Positions 50,945 through 58,092 of a stretch of 64,000 bases of DNA are shown one piece after another. The notes under the pieces are model-generated. The model searched no databases. It was not told the DNA's origin and saw only the letters and a program-made list of their open reading frames with translations. The DNA is from Gemmatimonas sp. (GTDB lineage: Bacteria > Gemmatimonadota > Gemmatimonadetes > Gemmatimonadales > Gemmatimonadaceae): positions 1 through 64,000 of the forward strand of contig NZ_JAPZSK010000008.1 of assembly GCF_027531815.1 (NCBI RefSeq), written 5' to 3'. The position numbers and the translations under genes are program-made. Within the stretch, counting starts at the first letter, position 1. Each line of letters opens with the position of its first letter.

Positions 50945-51298
50945 ATGACACAGCGTTACCTCTACTCCTTCCCGGAGCTTGCCCTACTCGGCCTGCTCGA
51001 CTTCGCCACTGACCGACAGTTGCAGGACCTTGCGAGTTTGGCGGAGATATCTGAGCCGTTGCGCCGCCAGATTTGCGCCGCCGCCGCGCGCCGTGCCCGT
51101 TATCCCGATGACTGGGAGATGTACGACCACGCGCATCTCTCGCACGAAGTGACCGGCGACAACTTCGAACGCCTGACACCGGAACGCCGCATGTGGCTAC
51201 GTGCCGAGTTGGCGCGTGGCGACTACCGCGAACGGCTCCGGGAGCAAGCGACCCAACGCGAAGAAGCGCAGCGCACCGGAGGGGCGAACCATGAGTAA
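50945..51298 (+). CDS. hypothetical island protein
   Basis: 117 aa from ATG 50945 with GAGG at 5 nt; ATG 50900 adds 15 residues. Helical: YLYSFPELALLGLLDFATDRQ, EISEPLRRQICAAAARRARYP, then LTPERRMWLRAELARGDYRERL. It ends inside the start of the primase gene (8-nt overlap), so the pair is translationally coupled. Family not recognised; its position suggests a replication accessory role. Confidence 0.65.
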   Translation: MTQRYLYSFPELALLGLLDFATDRQLQDLASLAEISEPLRRQICAAAARRARYPDDWEMYDHAHLSHEVTGDNFERLTPERRMWLRAELARGDYRERLREQATQREEAQRTGGANHE

Positions 51299-53141
51299 CG
51301 GCACCCTCGTGGCCGAGTACCCGTACCGTGCAGCAGATGGCACTGTTCTCGCGACGAAGCAGCGATACGCGCCGAAGGATTTCCGGTGGACGATCCCCCT
51401 CCCCACAGGGGGCACCGCGTCGGGGCTGAACGGCTTGAAGCAATCCGACCTGCCGCTATTCCGGCTCCCGGAGTTACTCGCCGCTCCGCTGGACACGCCG
51501 GTCCTTCTAGTGGAAGGCGAGAAGGACGCCTTGACGCTGGCGGGTCTTGGGTTCGTTGCCACGACACTACCGGAAGGGGCTGGCGTGAAACACATCCCGC
51601 TCGCTCGCCTGGAGGTGCTCCGGCATCGGCGCGTGTACATCTTCGCCGACAATGACGCCGCCGGGCGCGCGTTTCGGGATCGGCTAGCGGAAGCCCTGGG
51701 CACCGTGGTTTCGTGGCTCTACGCGCCGGACCTGCCCGACCTACCGCCGAAGGGGGACGTGACCGATTGGGTCAACGCAGGGGGCACCGCTGACGAACTG
51801 TGCGCGATTATGGACGCTGCCGCCCCGTGCGGCGGCAATGGCGAGGATACCCCCGACCCAATCCCGGACGGGGCGCAGCTGGCCGATGAAGTCATGGCCG
51901 CGATTCGGCGGTTCGTAGTCATGAGCGACCACGCAATCTGCGCTTCGGCGCTGTGGTGCCTGCATACGTGGGCGTTTGAGGCCAGCGAGAACTACACGCC
52001 GTACCTCGCCATCTCATCGCCGGAGCCGGGTTGCGGGAAAACCACGGTCATTGACGTACTCGCGACCCTGGCGGCTGATCCGAAGCGGGCAGACTCCGCA
52101 ACCCCTGCGGCCATCTATCGCATGGTGGACCGTGGGCGCGGCGCGGGGAAGCCTGACGGGCGCCCGCCAACGCTGTTTCTCGACGAACTAGACACGGTGT
52201 TTAGAGGCGCCGCTGCGCGGAGCGAACGCGCCGAAGCCTTGCGCGGAGTGCTCAATTCGGGCTTCAAGCGGGACGGTATCTTCACGATCTGCCAGGGCGA
52301 CGACCACGAGGTCCGCGATTACCACACATGGTGTCCGAAGCTGTTGGCCGGAATCGGGGAGTTGCCCCCGACCGTCGCTGAACGCTCGATCCCTCTCCGT
52401 CTGTCGAAAGCGACCGACGAAGAACGGGTGCACATCGAATCCGCCCGCTCGCGCACCCTAGCGCAGCTGGAGCCAATAAAGCGCAAACTGGCCGCATGGG
52501 CGCAGGATGCGACTCCCCGACTCAAGGCCAGACCTGAGCCCTTCGCGGGGCTGAGCGCCCGTCAGGACGACATTTGGGGTCCGTTGTTGAATATCGCAGA
52601 CGACTGCGGGGGCGCATGGCCGCAGCGCGCGCGCGAAGCCGCCCGGGTGCTGCATGCGAAGACCGGAAACAGCATGGACAGCGTGGCGCCGACTGTGGCG
52701 CTACTGTCAGACCTACGCGACATCTTCGCCGAAGATCGGGCGACGTTCATTCCTTCCGCTCGCCTTGCGGAACTCCTGCGACTTATGGAGGATCGCCCGT
52801 GGCCAGAATACACACGCGGCGGGCCGATTTCCCCGCGCGGAATTGCCGTATTGCTCGGTGTCTACGGCATTCACCCTCGCGTGAGTACAACGCTCATGGC
52901 GGATGGGAGGCGGGGGCGGGGGTACTATCTGGACGACTGCCGCGAGGCGTTCCGGCGCTACCTGCCACCCCCTGACGGTGAAACCGTTCATCCGTTCATC
53001 GGGGGCACTCCCCCCTATGAAAACGCCGTGAACACTTTGACGAACGGAACGCCATCGAGACCTGTTCGCGAACTGACCATAGCGCCCTTCGACGAGGCAG
53101 CAGTGCCGCTCGCCGCAGCGGGCTACCCTGCTGACTGGTGA
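51291..53141 (+). CDS. TOPRIM plus DUF3631 primase-helicase-like protein
   Basis: 616 aa; ATG 51291 has GGAGGGG at 6 nt. The N-terminal TOPRIM domain has VLLVEGEKDAL (Glu) and YIFADNDAAGRAF (DxD) then KGDVTDWV. The ATPase has Walker A PEPGCGKTT (about 244-252) and Walker B LFLDELD, followed by the DUF3631 region (YHTWCPKLLAGIGELP, ERSIPLRLSKATDEERV). No zinc finger or AEP-type active site is visible before the TOPRIM, so primer synthesis is uncertain. It is the likely replication protein of the island. The C-terminal 60 residues look like a DNA-binding tail. Confidence 0.85.
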   Translation: MSNGTLVAEYPYRAADGTVLATKQRYAPKDFRWTIPLPTGGTASGLNGLKQSDLPLFRLPELLAAPLDTPVLLVEGEKDALTLAGLGFVATTLPEGAGVKHIPLARLEVLRHRRVYIFADNDAAGRAFRDRLAEALGTVVSWLYAPDLPDLPPKGDVTDWVNAGGTADELCAIMDAAAPCGGNGEDTPDPIPDGAQLADEVMAAIRRFVVMSDHAICASALWCLHTWAFEASENYTPYLAISSPEPGCGKTTVIDVLATLAADPKRADSATPAAIYRMVDRGRGAGKPDGRPPTLFLDELDTVFRGAAARSERAEALRGVLNSGFKRDGIFTICQGDDHEVRDYHTWCPKLLAGIGELPPTVAERSIPLRLSKATDEERVHIESARSRTLAQLEPIKRKLAAWAQDATPRLKARPEPFAGLSARQDDIWGPLLNIADDCGGAWPQRAREAARVLHAKTGNSMDSVAPTVALLSDLRDIFAEDRATFIPSARLAELLRLMEDRPWPEYTRGGPISPRGIAVLLGVYGIHPRVSTTLMADGRRGRGYYLDDCREAFRRYLPPPDGETVHPFIGGTPPYENAVNTLTNGTPSRPVRELTIAPFDEAAVPLAAAGYPADW

Positions 53142-53355
53142 CACCATGAACGAATGAACGGATCGGAACGGATTACCGCAGGTGGACGGCGCATGTTGAA
53201 TGGCCTCGCGCCGCTCCCGTACTAGTCGCCCGTCGCTCGCGCCGTAGTGCCGCGCCCTTCGCCACGTTGGCGGGGGGCGTTGTGCTTTCTTCCTACGTCG
53301 TCACTTTTCGTCCGTAGCGAATCAGCGCGACCGGGATTGGCTCGGTAAGTGGGGG

Positions 53356-53538
53356 CTAGCGTCGCTGGCGTATCTCGTCTGCGAGCCAATTCATGCACGC
53401 AAGCCCTACAGAGACAATGATCGCCATGATGGCGGTAAGGGCGAGGAAGGCCGCGATATACGGTCGATCCAAGTACAGCGCCACGCCGGTTCCGACCCAT
53501 GCGCCGCCAGCAAGTAGCAATGCCCCCGCCTGGTCCAT
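53356..53538 (-). CDS. small membrane protein A
   Basis: 60 aa; ATG 53538 has GAGG at 5 nt. Two hydrophobic helices: about 5-22 (GALLLAGGAWVGTGVALYL) and about 28-50 (IAAFLALTAIMAIIVSVGLA), with a short basic C-terminus (ADEIRQRR). Last of three consecutive small membrane-protein genes on this strand. No family recognised. Short two-helix proteins in islands are often toxins, holins or defence effectors; the sequence does not decide. Confidence 0.6.
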   Translation of the reverse strand: MDQAGALLLAGGAWVGTGVALYLDRPYIAAFLALTAIMAIIVSVGLACMNWLADEIRQRR

Positions 53539-53656
53539 TCCCGCCTCGCAATGGTTGTGGGTGAATTGACGCCACCTGAATGGAGGCGCACGCGAACCCT
53601 ACGATGCGCCTCGACAGGGGGAGGCGGCAAGCCATGCCGCCCGCGTCATCCCGTTG

Positions 53657-53995
53657 TCAGCTATCGTCGCTCGTCGGCCTCCGTCGTGGGCGCGCGCACT
53701 CCCGCCGAATCTTCATCAGGACCGCCCGTGTCTGCTCGGCATCTTCGCGGGCCGTTCGAATTGTCGTGCGCTGTAGCTCATCCGACACTACGCCGTTGAG
53801 GAACAGTATGCGGTCGATGAGCCATGAACGCACAACTAGCAGCGCGAAACCGCCCGCCACGGCTACCAGCATCGACTGGCTCAGTACAACCGCCACGAGG
53901 TACAGGACGAGGGCTGCACCGCTATGTACTGTGCGCCCCTTCGTGAAATTGCTTAGCTCGGCCTCGGTATCGACTGACTGCACTTTACCCTCCAT
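53657..53995 (-). CDS. small membrane protein B with basic tail
   Basis: 112 aa; ATG 53995 with AGG at 6 nt. Soluble N-terminus (1-24), membrane segments at about 27-43 (GAALVLYLVAVVLSQSM) and 44-62 (LVAVAGGFALLVVRSWLI), then a charged, probably coiled-coil cytoplasmic part (DELQRTTIRTAREDAEQTRAV) ending in an Arg cluster. It lies 118 bp before protein A in transcription order. Family not recognised. Confidence 0.65.
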   Translation of the reverse strand: MEGKVQSVDTEAELSNFTKGRTVHSGAALVLYLVAVVLSQSMLVAVAGGFALLVVRSWLIDRILFLNGVVSDELQRTTIRTAREDAEQTRAVLMKIRRECARPRRRPTSDDS

Positions 53996-54037
53996 TGTGT
54001 GCCTAACGCAAACGCGAACGGACCACCAGCCACCGCA

Positions 54038-54436
54038 CTACCCCCGAGCGTATCCCCACGACCACACGAGTGCCGCAAGGATGACCGCTGCGTTACTGCC
54101 TGGCGTTGACGACTCCGCGACCGTCGAAAACCTACGGTTGAGGTCTCTCTCAGAATCCGTCTCTGACGACAGAGAACGCGTCTCGAGTAGCGCGAACGGG
54201 CTACCCTCTGCCATCGAGGCGAGAAAGCCGCCGAGCAGCCAGTACGCAAGCATTCCGCCTGTCTGAGCCGTGATGCTGATGAGCGCGACCCCGATTACTC
54301 GAATCACGATATGCTCGCCTTCCATCTCAGCCCGCAGCGTATAGGCTACGACGAGCGCCGGAGCGAACTGCGCCACAAGGCTCCAACCGCCTTGCCAGTA
54401 GCGCCGCACGCGCCCCGACAATGATCCAGACGACAT
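54038..54436 (-). CDS. small membrane protein C
   Basis: 132 aa from ATG 54436; the frame is open to 54574 but the added part is not protein-like. Membrane segments at about 18-34 (WSLVAQFAPALVVAYTL), 43-73 (a long hydrophobic stretch with a TAQTGG turn) and 117-130 (AAVILAALVWSWGY). A soluble acidic loop (SSETDSERDLNRRFS) lies between the second and third. It starts 42 bp before protein B, suggesting one transcript C-B-A. Family not recognised. Confidence 0.6.
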   Translation of the reverse strand: MSSGSLSGRVRRYWQGGWSLVAQFAPALVVAYTLRAEMEGEHIVIRVIGVALISITAQTGGMLAYWLLGGFLASMAEGSPFALLETRSLSSETDSERDLNRRFSTVAESSTPGSNAAVILAALVWSWGYARG

Positions 54437-54631
54437 AGGCAACCCATTGAAAGAAGGACCGCCGATATTCGCCCCCGGTTGGATCCTTCGCAACACGCTA
54501 GCCGCGCGGCGGGAGTGCGAAGCAGGACTAGAGATGCGTCCGACGGCACCACTACGCACGCGAACATCCACCACTACCGCCCGTCATCGAGGCCCGCCGT
54601 GTTCAATCCGGCGCCCTTGAACGAGAAAGCA

Positions 54632-54648
54632 CCCCACACGAAGTGGGG
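54632..54648 (-). terminator. terminator downstream of the HsdR-N gene
   Basis: Stem CCCCAC / GTGGGG with an ACGAA loop, extended by two pairs beyond a mismatch. On the minus strand it is followed by TGCTTTCTC. It separates the nuclease gene from the three membrane-protein genes, though read-through is possible. Confidence 0.55.
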
Positions 54649-54717
54649 CGCGCCCGAGCATCGGCTAGGGCTTCATCTCTGGTACAATCACCACAAGAAG
54701 GGGAGCGATTTGGGCAG

Positions 54718-55830
54718 TTACCCATCCGCCTTGCCCTGAGGCCCGACGTAAGACTCTACCACAGCGAGGATGTCATCGGCGTGTGTGTAGATGTCGTCAA
54801 CGGAATCGATCGCGACCACCTTCTCTTCCTTCGACCCGTTGAACAGGCCGATGCGGAGCTTCTCAGGATTGTTGAAGCGCAGGCGGCAGATAGGCCTACG
54901 GTTGTTGTCATCGAGGAAGATGGCGCAGTAGCTCTGTGCGTCACGCATCACGACCCGCTTCGCCGGGACAAGTGAACGCAAGATCGCACGGACGGTATAG
55001 AAACCCTCCAGCTCTTCCTGGGTCGTCGTAACTGACGACTCGCTGACGGGGATGTCGCCGTTCCCAATTACTTGCGACAGTTCAGGCTGTTGCGGCACTT
55101 CAATGCGCGGAGGCTCAGGGGCCATCGCTCCCTTGAGTCGCTCATTGATCTTCTCTGAGACAAGCTGCTCAAAAGCGCGCCTCGTGACAGCCGTGAACTG
55201 ATCGCGAATCGCCGGTGTGAAGCGGCGGCCTCCAACAAGCTCGGCGGAAGCGAGGCGAACGAAGTCCTCGCTTGGCGACACCATCCACTCGGCAAGCTTA
55301 TTCTGAATCGCGCGCGTGTACTTCAGCTCATTTGCCGTCGTTAGAATCTGTTCAACGTCGAATGCGGCTTTCGCGAACTTCCTCAGTTCTTCGACATCGC
55401 GTTCCTTGAAGTCCAGAATGCTGAACTCAAAGAACGGTGTATCATCCATCTTGTTCGGCTGCTCAAGATCGGTGAAGAATTTGTACGTGAGTCCGTTTGT
55501 CAGAACCCCGAACCGCGCTGCGGTGACGTGGAAATAGCGAAACAACTGCCCTGCGTTGTTCACGCTGAGTTCCGCTCCCGCTTTCTTGCACTCAAAGAGC
55601 ATCACCGGCTTTCCATCCCGAAGAATGGCATAGTCAACCTTTTCTCCCTTCTTCGTTCCGATGTCCGCCACAAGCTCTGGGGTGACCTCGGTAGGGTCGA
55701 AAACGTTGTAGCCAAGGATCTGGATAAACGGCATGATCATGGCCGTCTTGGTGGCCTCTTCCGTCTGCACCATCGAGCGGGTGGTCGTAATGCGACTGGC
55801 GAGGAGCCGAAGCTGATCAATGAAGTCCAT
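54718..55830 (-). CDS. HsdR N-terminal-type restriction nuclease-like protein
   Basis: 370 aa. N-terminal PD-(D/E)xK nuclease domain of the HSDR_N_2 type (PF13588): D66 in KKGEKVDYAILRDG, E80-x-K82 in VMLFECKKAG, and Q95 in AGQLFRYFH. There is no helicase, so it is not a type I R subunit; stand-alone proteins of this kind occur widely in prophages. The C-terminal half (about 200-370) is of unknown function, with PICRLRFNNPEKLRIGLFNG. The gene is visibly lower in GC than everything around it, pointing to a separate origin. ATG 55830 lacks a clear ribosome site. A defence or DNA-modification-sensing role is inferred. Confidence 0.8.
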   Translation of the reverse strand: MDFIDQLRLLASRITTTRSMVQTEEATKTAMIMPFIQILGYNVFDPTEVTPELVADIGTKKGEKVDYAILRDGKPVMLFECKKAGAELSVNNAGQLFRYFHVTAARFGVLTNGLTYKFFTDLEQPNKMDDTPFFEFSILDFKERDVEELRKFAKAAFDVEQILTTANELKYTRAIQNKLAEWMVSPSEDFVRLASAELVGGRRFTPAIRDQFTAVTRRAFEQLVSEKINERLKGAMAPEPPRIEVPQQPELSQVIGNGDIPVSESSVTTTQEELEGFYTVRAILRSLVPAKRVVMRDAQSYCAIFLDDNNRRPICRLRFNNPEKLRIGLFNGSKEEKVVAIDSVDDIYTHADDILAVVESYVGPQGKADG

Positions 55831-56040
55831 GAATTCGGAAATAGGAGAAGGTGAGCGCCTTGCGTTTCGTGTACAGCGAGACCGGCGATACTCGGTCCGG
55901 TTCCAATATGCCGACTAGGCCGACAGTTCGTTCGTCCCACATGGTTACGGCGGGCGGTGATTCAGGTGCCACTACGCGCGCGGATGTGTCCCCATCGTGT
56001 ACAGCGGCCAAAATTCGGCTAGGGGCCCGGGATAGCAAAA

Positions 56041-56070
56041 GCCCGCCAGCGACGTAAGTCGTTGACGGGC
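56041..56070 (-). terminator. terminator of the tRNA operon (att copy 3)
   Basis: Stem GCCCG-x-CAGCGAC / GTCGTTG-x-CGGGC with a GTAA loop and one internal mismatch, followed on the minus strand by TTTT. It occupies the same place as the hairpins in att copies 1 and 2 but has diverged from them. Confidence 0.8.
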
Positions 56071-56085
56071 TTCTATCTATCTCAG

Positions 56086-56159
56086 TCGGGGCGACTGGAT
56101 TTGAACCAGCGACCTCCTGCTCCCGAAGCAGGCGCTCTACCGGGCTAAGCTACGCCCCG
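56086..56159 (-). tRNA. tRNA-Pro(CGG), island attachment gene
   Basis: 74 nt. Acceptor CGGGGCG / CGCCCCG with discriminator A; anticodon stem CCTGC / GCAGG, loop TTCGGGA giving CGG. The 3' 47 nt are duplicated at 47520-47566 and, imperfectly, at 46500-46541. It is the last tRNA of a five-gene operon and the insertion target of the island. Confidence 0.97.
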
Positions 56160-56193
56160 TGCGATACTGCGGTGCACCTACTCAACCCACCAA

Positions 56194-56267
56194 CGCGCCT
56201 GGAAGGACTCGAACCTCCAACCTTCTGATCCGTAGTCAGATGCTCTATCCAATTGAGCTACAGGCGC
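56194..56267 (-). tRNA. tRNA-Arg(ACG)
   Basis: 74 nt. Acceptor GCGCCTG / CAGGCGC, discriminator G; anticodon stem TCTGA / TCAGA with loop CTACGGA giving ACG (to be read as inosine-CG after deamination). T-loop GGTTCGAGTCC. Confidence 0.97.
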
Positions 56268-56409
56268 AACGGACCACCACGCACACCGCGGTACCACACT
56301 GCTTACTCCCCCCGTGCCCGAAGGCAGAGGACTCGCAACCTACCGGGTCGGTCGTCGCGTCGCCACTGCCCGCGCTCCCGTCCCGCTTCCAGCGGTACTG
56401 CTTCCTGCA

Positions 56410-56483
56410 TGGGTCGTACAAGACTCGAACTTGTGACCTCCACGATGTCAACGTGGCGCTCTAACCAACTGAGCTAACGACCC
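56410..56483 (-). tRNA. tRNA-Val(GAC)
   Basis: 74 nt. Acceptor GGGTCGT / ACGACCC, discriminator A; anticodon stem CCACG / CGTGG, loop TTGACAT giving GAC. T-arm AGTTCGAGTCT. Confidence 0.97.
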
Positions 56484-56501
56484 TCGACATCGGACCAACA
56501 G

Positions 56502-56574
56502 AGCGGGAAACGGGACTCGAACCCGCGACCCCAACCTTGGCAAGGTTGTGCTCTACCAACTGAGCTATTCCCGC
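56502..56574 (-). tRNA. tRNA-Gly(GCC)
   Basis: 73 nt. Acceptor GCGGGAA / TTCCCGC, discriminator T as usual for bacterial tRNA-Gly; anticodon stem CAACC / GGTTG, loop TTGCCAA giving GCC. Confidence 0.97.
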
Positions 56575-56666
56575 ATGAAACCCGAACCGCGCCAGCAATG
56601 GCCGCCGCTGGGGTGCCCTGTTTCACCGTTCGCCGCCACGAGGGGCCACCTGGGTGAACCGGGGCA

Positions 56667-56739
<73 letters not shown>

Positions 56740-56803
56740 GGACCCCGAGACGGGGTGCTGCGGCAGCCCAACGCGCCGCGCAGCAAGGTCTCAGGAACCG
56801 CGC

Positions 56804-56832
56804 AGTCTAGTCAGGTGTATGTCTGTCGTCAA
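56804..56832 (-). promoter_or_regulatory. promoter of the five-tRNA operon
   Basis: On the minus strand TTGACG (56832-56827), a 17-bp spacer and TAGACT (56809-56804), followed by a GC-rich stretch (GCGCGG) typical of growth-rate-controlled stable RNA promoters. About 64 bp upstream of tRNA-Ala. Confidence 0.8.
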
Positions 56833-57016
56833 GCAGACTCCCAGAATTCACACTGGCGCTTCCCCTGCGGTGTCGTATCTTGCATGGCTACCCCCGCTTC
56901 GCATCCGGCCGCGGTCACCACGCGGGCCTTTCACGAGGGGGGCGCGTGCCGGCGCCGCTGCCTGGCCAGCCGAATCGCCCGTTCCACCACACGCCTGTTT
57001 CTCTGTTTCCCCAGCA

Positions 57017-57034
57017 GGGATGATGTCTCATCCC
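57017..57034 (+). promoter_or_regulatory. leader hairpin of the sigma factor gene
   Basis: Perfect 7-bp stem GGGATGA / TCATCCC with a TGTC loop, ending 18 nt before the ATG at 57053. There is no T-run, so it is a leader structure rather than a terminator. Confidence 0.5.
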
Positions 57035-57052
57035 GAGGTCGCATAGCACATC

Positions 57053-57940
57053 ATGACCGAAGTCAAGCGGAAGCGCCGTCGTGCGGCCCCCGCGGGCATT
57101 GCGCCCAGCGAGCCGGAGCGCGACATCCTCGACCAGTACCTCTACGAAGTCTCGACCTACCCGCTGCTCAAGGCCGCGGAAGAAATCGACCTCGCCAAGA
57201 AGATCCGGGCTGGTGACCAGGACGCGCTGCAGGAACTTGTCAAGCGCAATCTCCGCTTCGTCATTTCCGTGGCCAAGAAGTATCAGAACCGCGGCCTGCC
57301 GCTCATCGATCTCATCGGCGAGGGCAACGTCGGGCTGCTCACCGCGGCGCGGAAGTTCGATCCCGATCAGGGCGTCAAGTTCATCTCGTACGCCGTGTGG
57401 TGGATTCGTCAGGCCATTCTCTCGTCGCTCGCCCGTCAGGGGCGCACCGTGCGCGTGCCGCTCAACCGCACCGCCGACCTCTCGCGCATCATCAAGGCGT
57501 CGGAAATCCTCCGCCAGAAGCTGCGTCGTGAGCCCTCGCCCGAGGAACTCGCGCAGGTCACCGGTCTCTCGGTCGATGTCGTGCAGTCGCTCGCGGCGCT
57601 CAACACCGGCGACGTGCGCCTCGACGCGCCCATGGATCCCGATGGCGATCGCTCGCTCATCGAGCGGTTCGTAGCCGACGAGATGCCCGACACGGAAGAG
57701 GAGGCGATGAATCGCTTCCTCACCGACGAAATCGAGCAGGCGCTCTCCACGCTCCCCCCGCGCGACGCCAAGGTGCTGCGGCTCTACTTCGGCCTCGAGG
57801 GCGGGCGTGAGCACACGCTCGAGGAAATCGGCTCCATGCTGGGCGTCACCCGCGAGCGGGTCCGCCAGTTGCGCGACCGTGCCCTCAAGCGGTTGCGTGA
57901 GGGCGATGTGGGCCGCGCGCTGGGGTCGTTCGCGGCGTAA
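57053..57940 (+). CDS. primary-type RNA polymerase sigma factor (short)
   Basis: 295 aa. Region 1.2 (DILDQYLYEVSTYPLLKAAEE), regions 2.1-2.4 with LVKRNLRFVISVAKKYQNRG, DLIGEGNVGLLTAARKFD and FISYAVWWIRQAI, region 3 (LRREPSPEELAQVTGLS), and region 4 with LPPRDAKVLRLYFGLEGG and LEEIGSMLGVTRERVRQLRDRA. Regions 2.4 and 4.2 match RpoD/SigA, but region 1.1 and the non-conserved insertion are absent. It could be the housekeeping sigma of this lineage or a group 2 sigma. Single-gene transcript with a leader hairpin and a strong terminator. Confidence 0.92.
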   Translation: MTEVKRKRRRAAPAGIAPSEPERDILDQYLYEVSTYPLLKAAEEIDLAKKIRAGDQDALQELVKRNLRFVISVAKKYQNRGLPLIDLIGEGNVGLLTAARKFDPDQGVKFISYAVWWIRQAILSSLARQGRTVRVPLNRTADLSRIIKASEILRQKLRREPSPEELAQVTGLSVDVVQSLAALNTGDVRLDAPMDPDGDRSLIERFVADEMPDTEEEAMNRFLTDEIEQALSTLPPRDAKVLRLYFGLEGGREHTLEEIGSMLGVTRERVRQLRDRALKRLREGDVGRALGSFAA

Positions 57941-57978
57941 GCGTACCGGCGGCCGCTCGGCGGCCACCCACAACACGG

Positions 57979-58032
57979 AACCCGAACTCAGTGCCCGGAA
58001 CCGATCAGCTCCGGGTCTTGGGTTCGGGTTTT
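57979..58032 (+). terminator. terminator of the sigma factor gene
   Basis: Two-part stem: outer AACCCGAAC (57979-57987) / GTTCGGGTT (58022-58030), inner CCCGGA / TCCGGG, followed by a T-rich end (TTTTG). Confidence 0.85.
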
Positions 58033-58092
58033 GAGTGTGCGGAGCTGCCGGAACTAGCCACATTCCGCGAACGGTGTCATCTTTGTGATCCG

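Larger units (their letters stand above)
47476..56085. mobile_element. 8.6-kb integrative satellite-like island in tRNA-Pro
   Basis: Bounded by att copy 2 and the intact tRNA-Pro(CGG). Contents: tyrosine integrase at the left end, two small HTH proteins, a terminase-small-subunit-like protein and a TOPRIM/DUF3631 primase-helicase on the plus strand; three small membrane proteins and an HsdR-N nuclease on the minus strand. There are no capsid, portal or lysis genes. The content resembles a P4-like or PICI-like satellite or its remnant. The tRNA is rebuilt intact at the right end. Confidence 0.8.
56740..57052. other. intergenic region between tRNA operon and sigma gene
   Basis: 313 bp with no gene. 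Its left part holds the tRNA operon promoter (minus strand) and its right part the leader of the sigma factor gene with a 7-bp hairpin; both are listed separately. A short plus-strand frame through the region is not protein-like. Confidence 0.7.

Noticed and set aside
54479-54739. 86-codon plus-strand frame near the HsdR-N terminator
   Set aside because: It covers the terminator hairpin and the end of the nuclease gene on the other strand, with no ribosome site and no motif.
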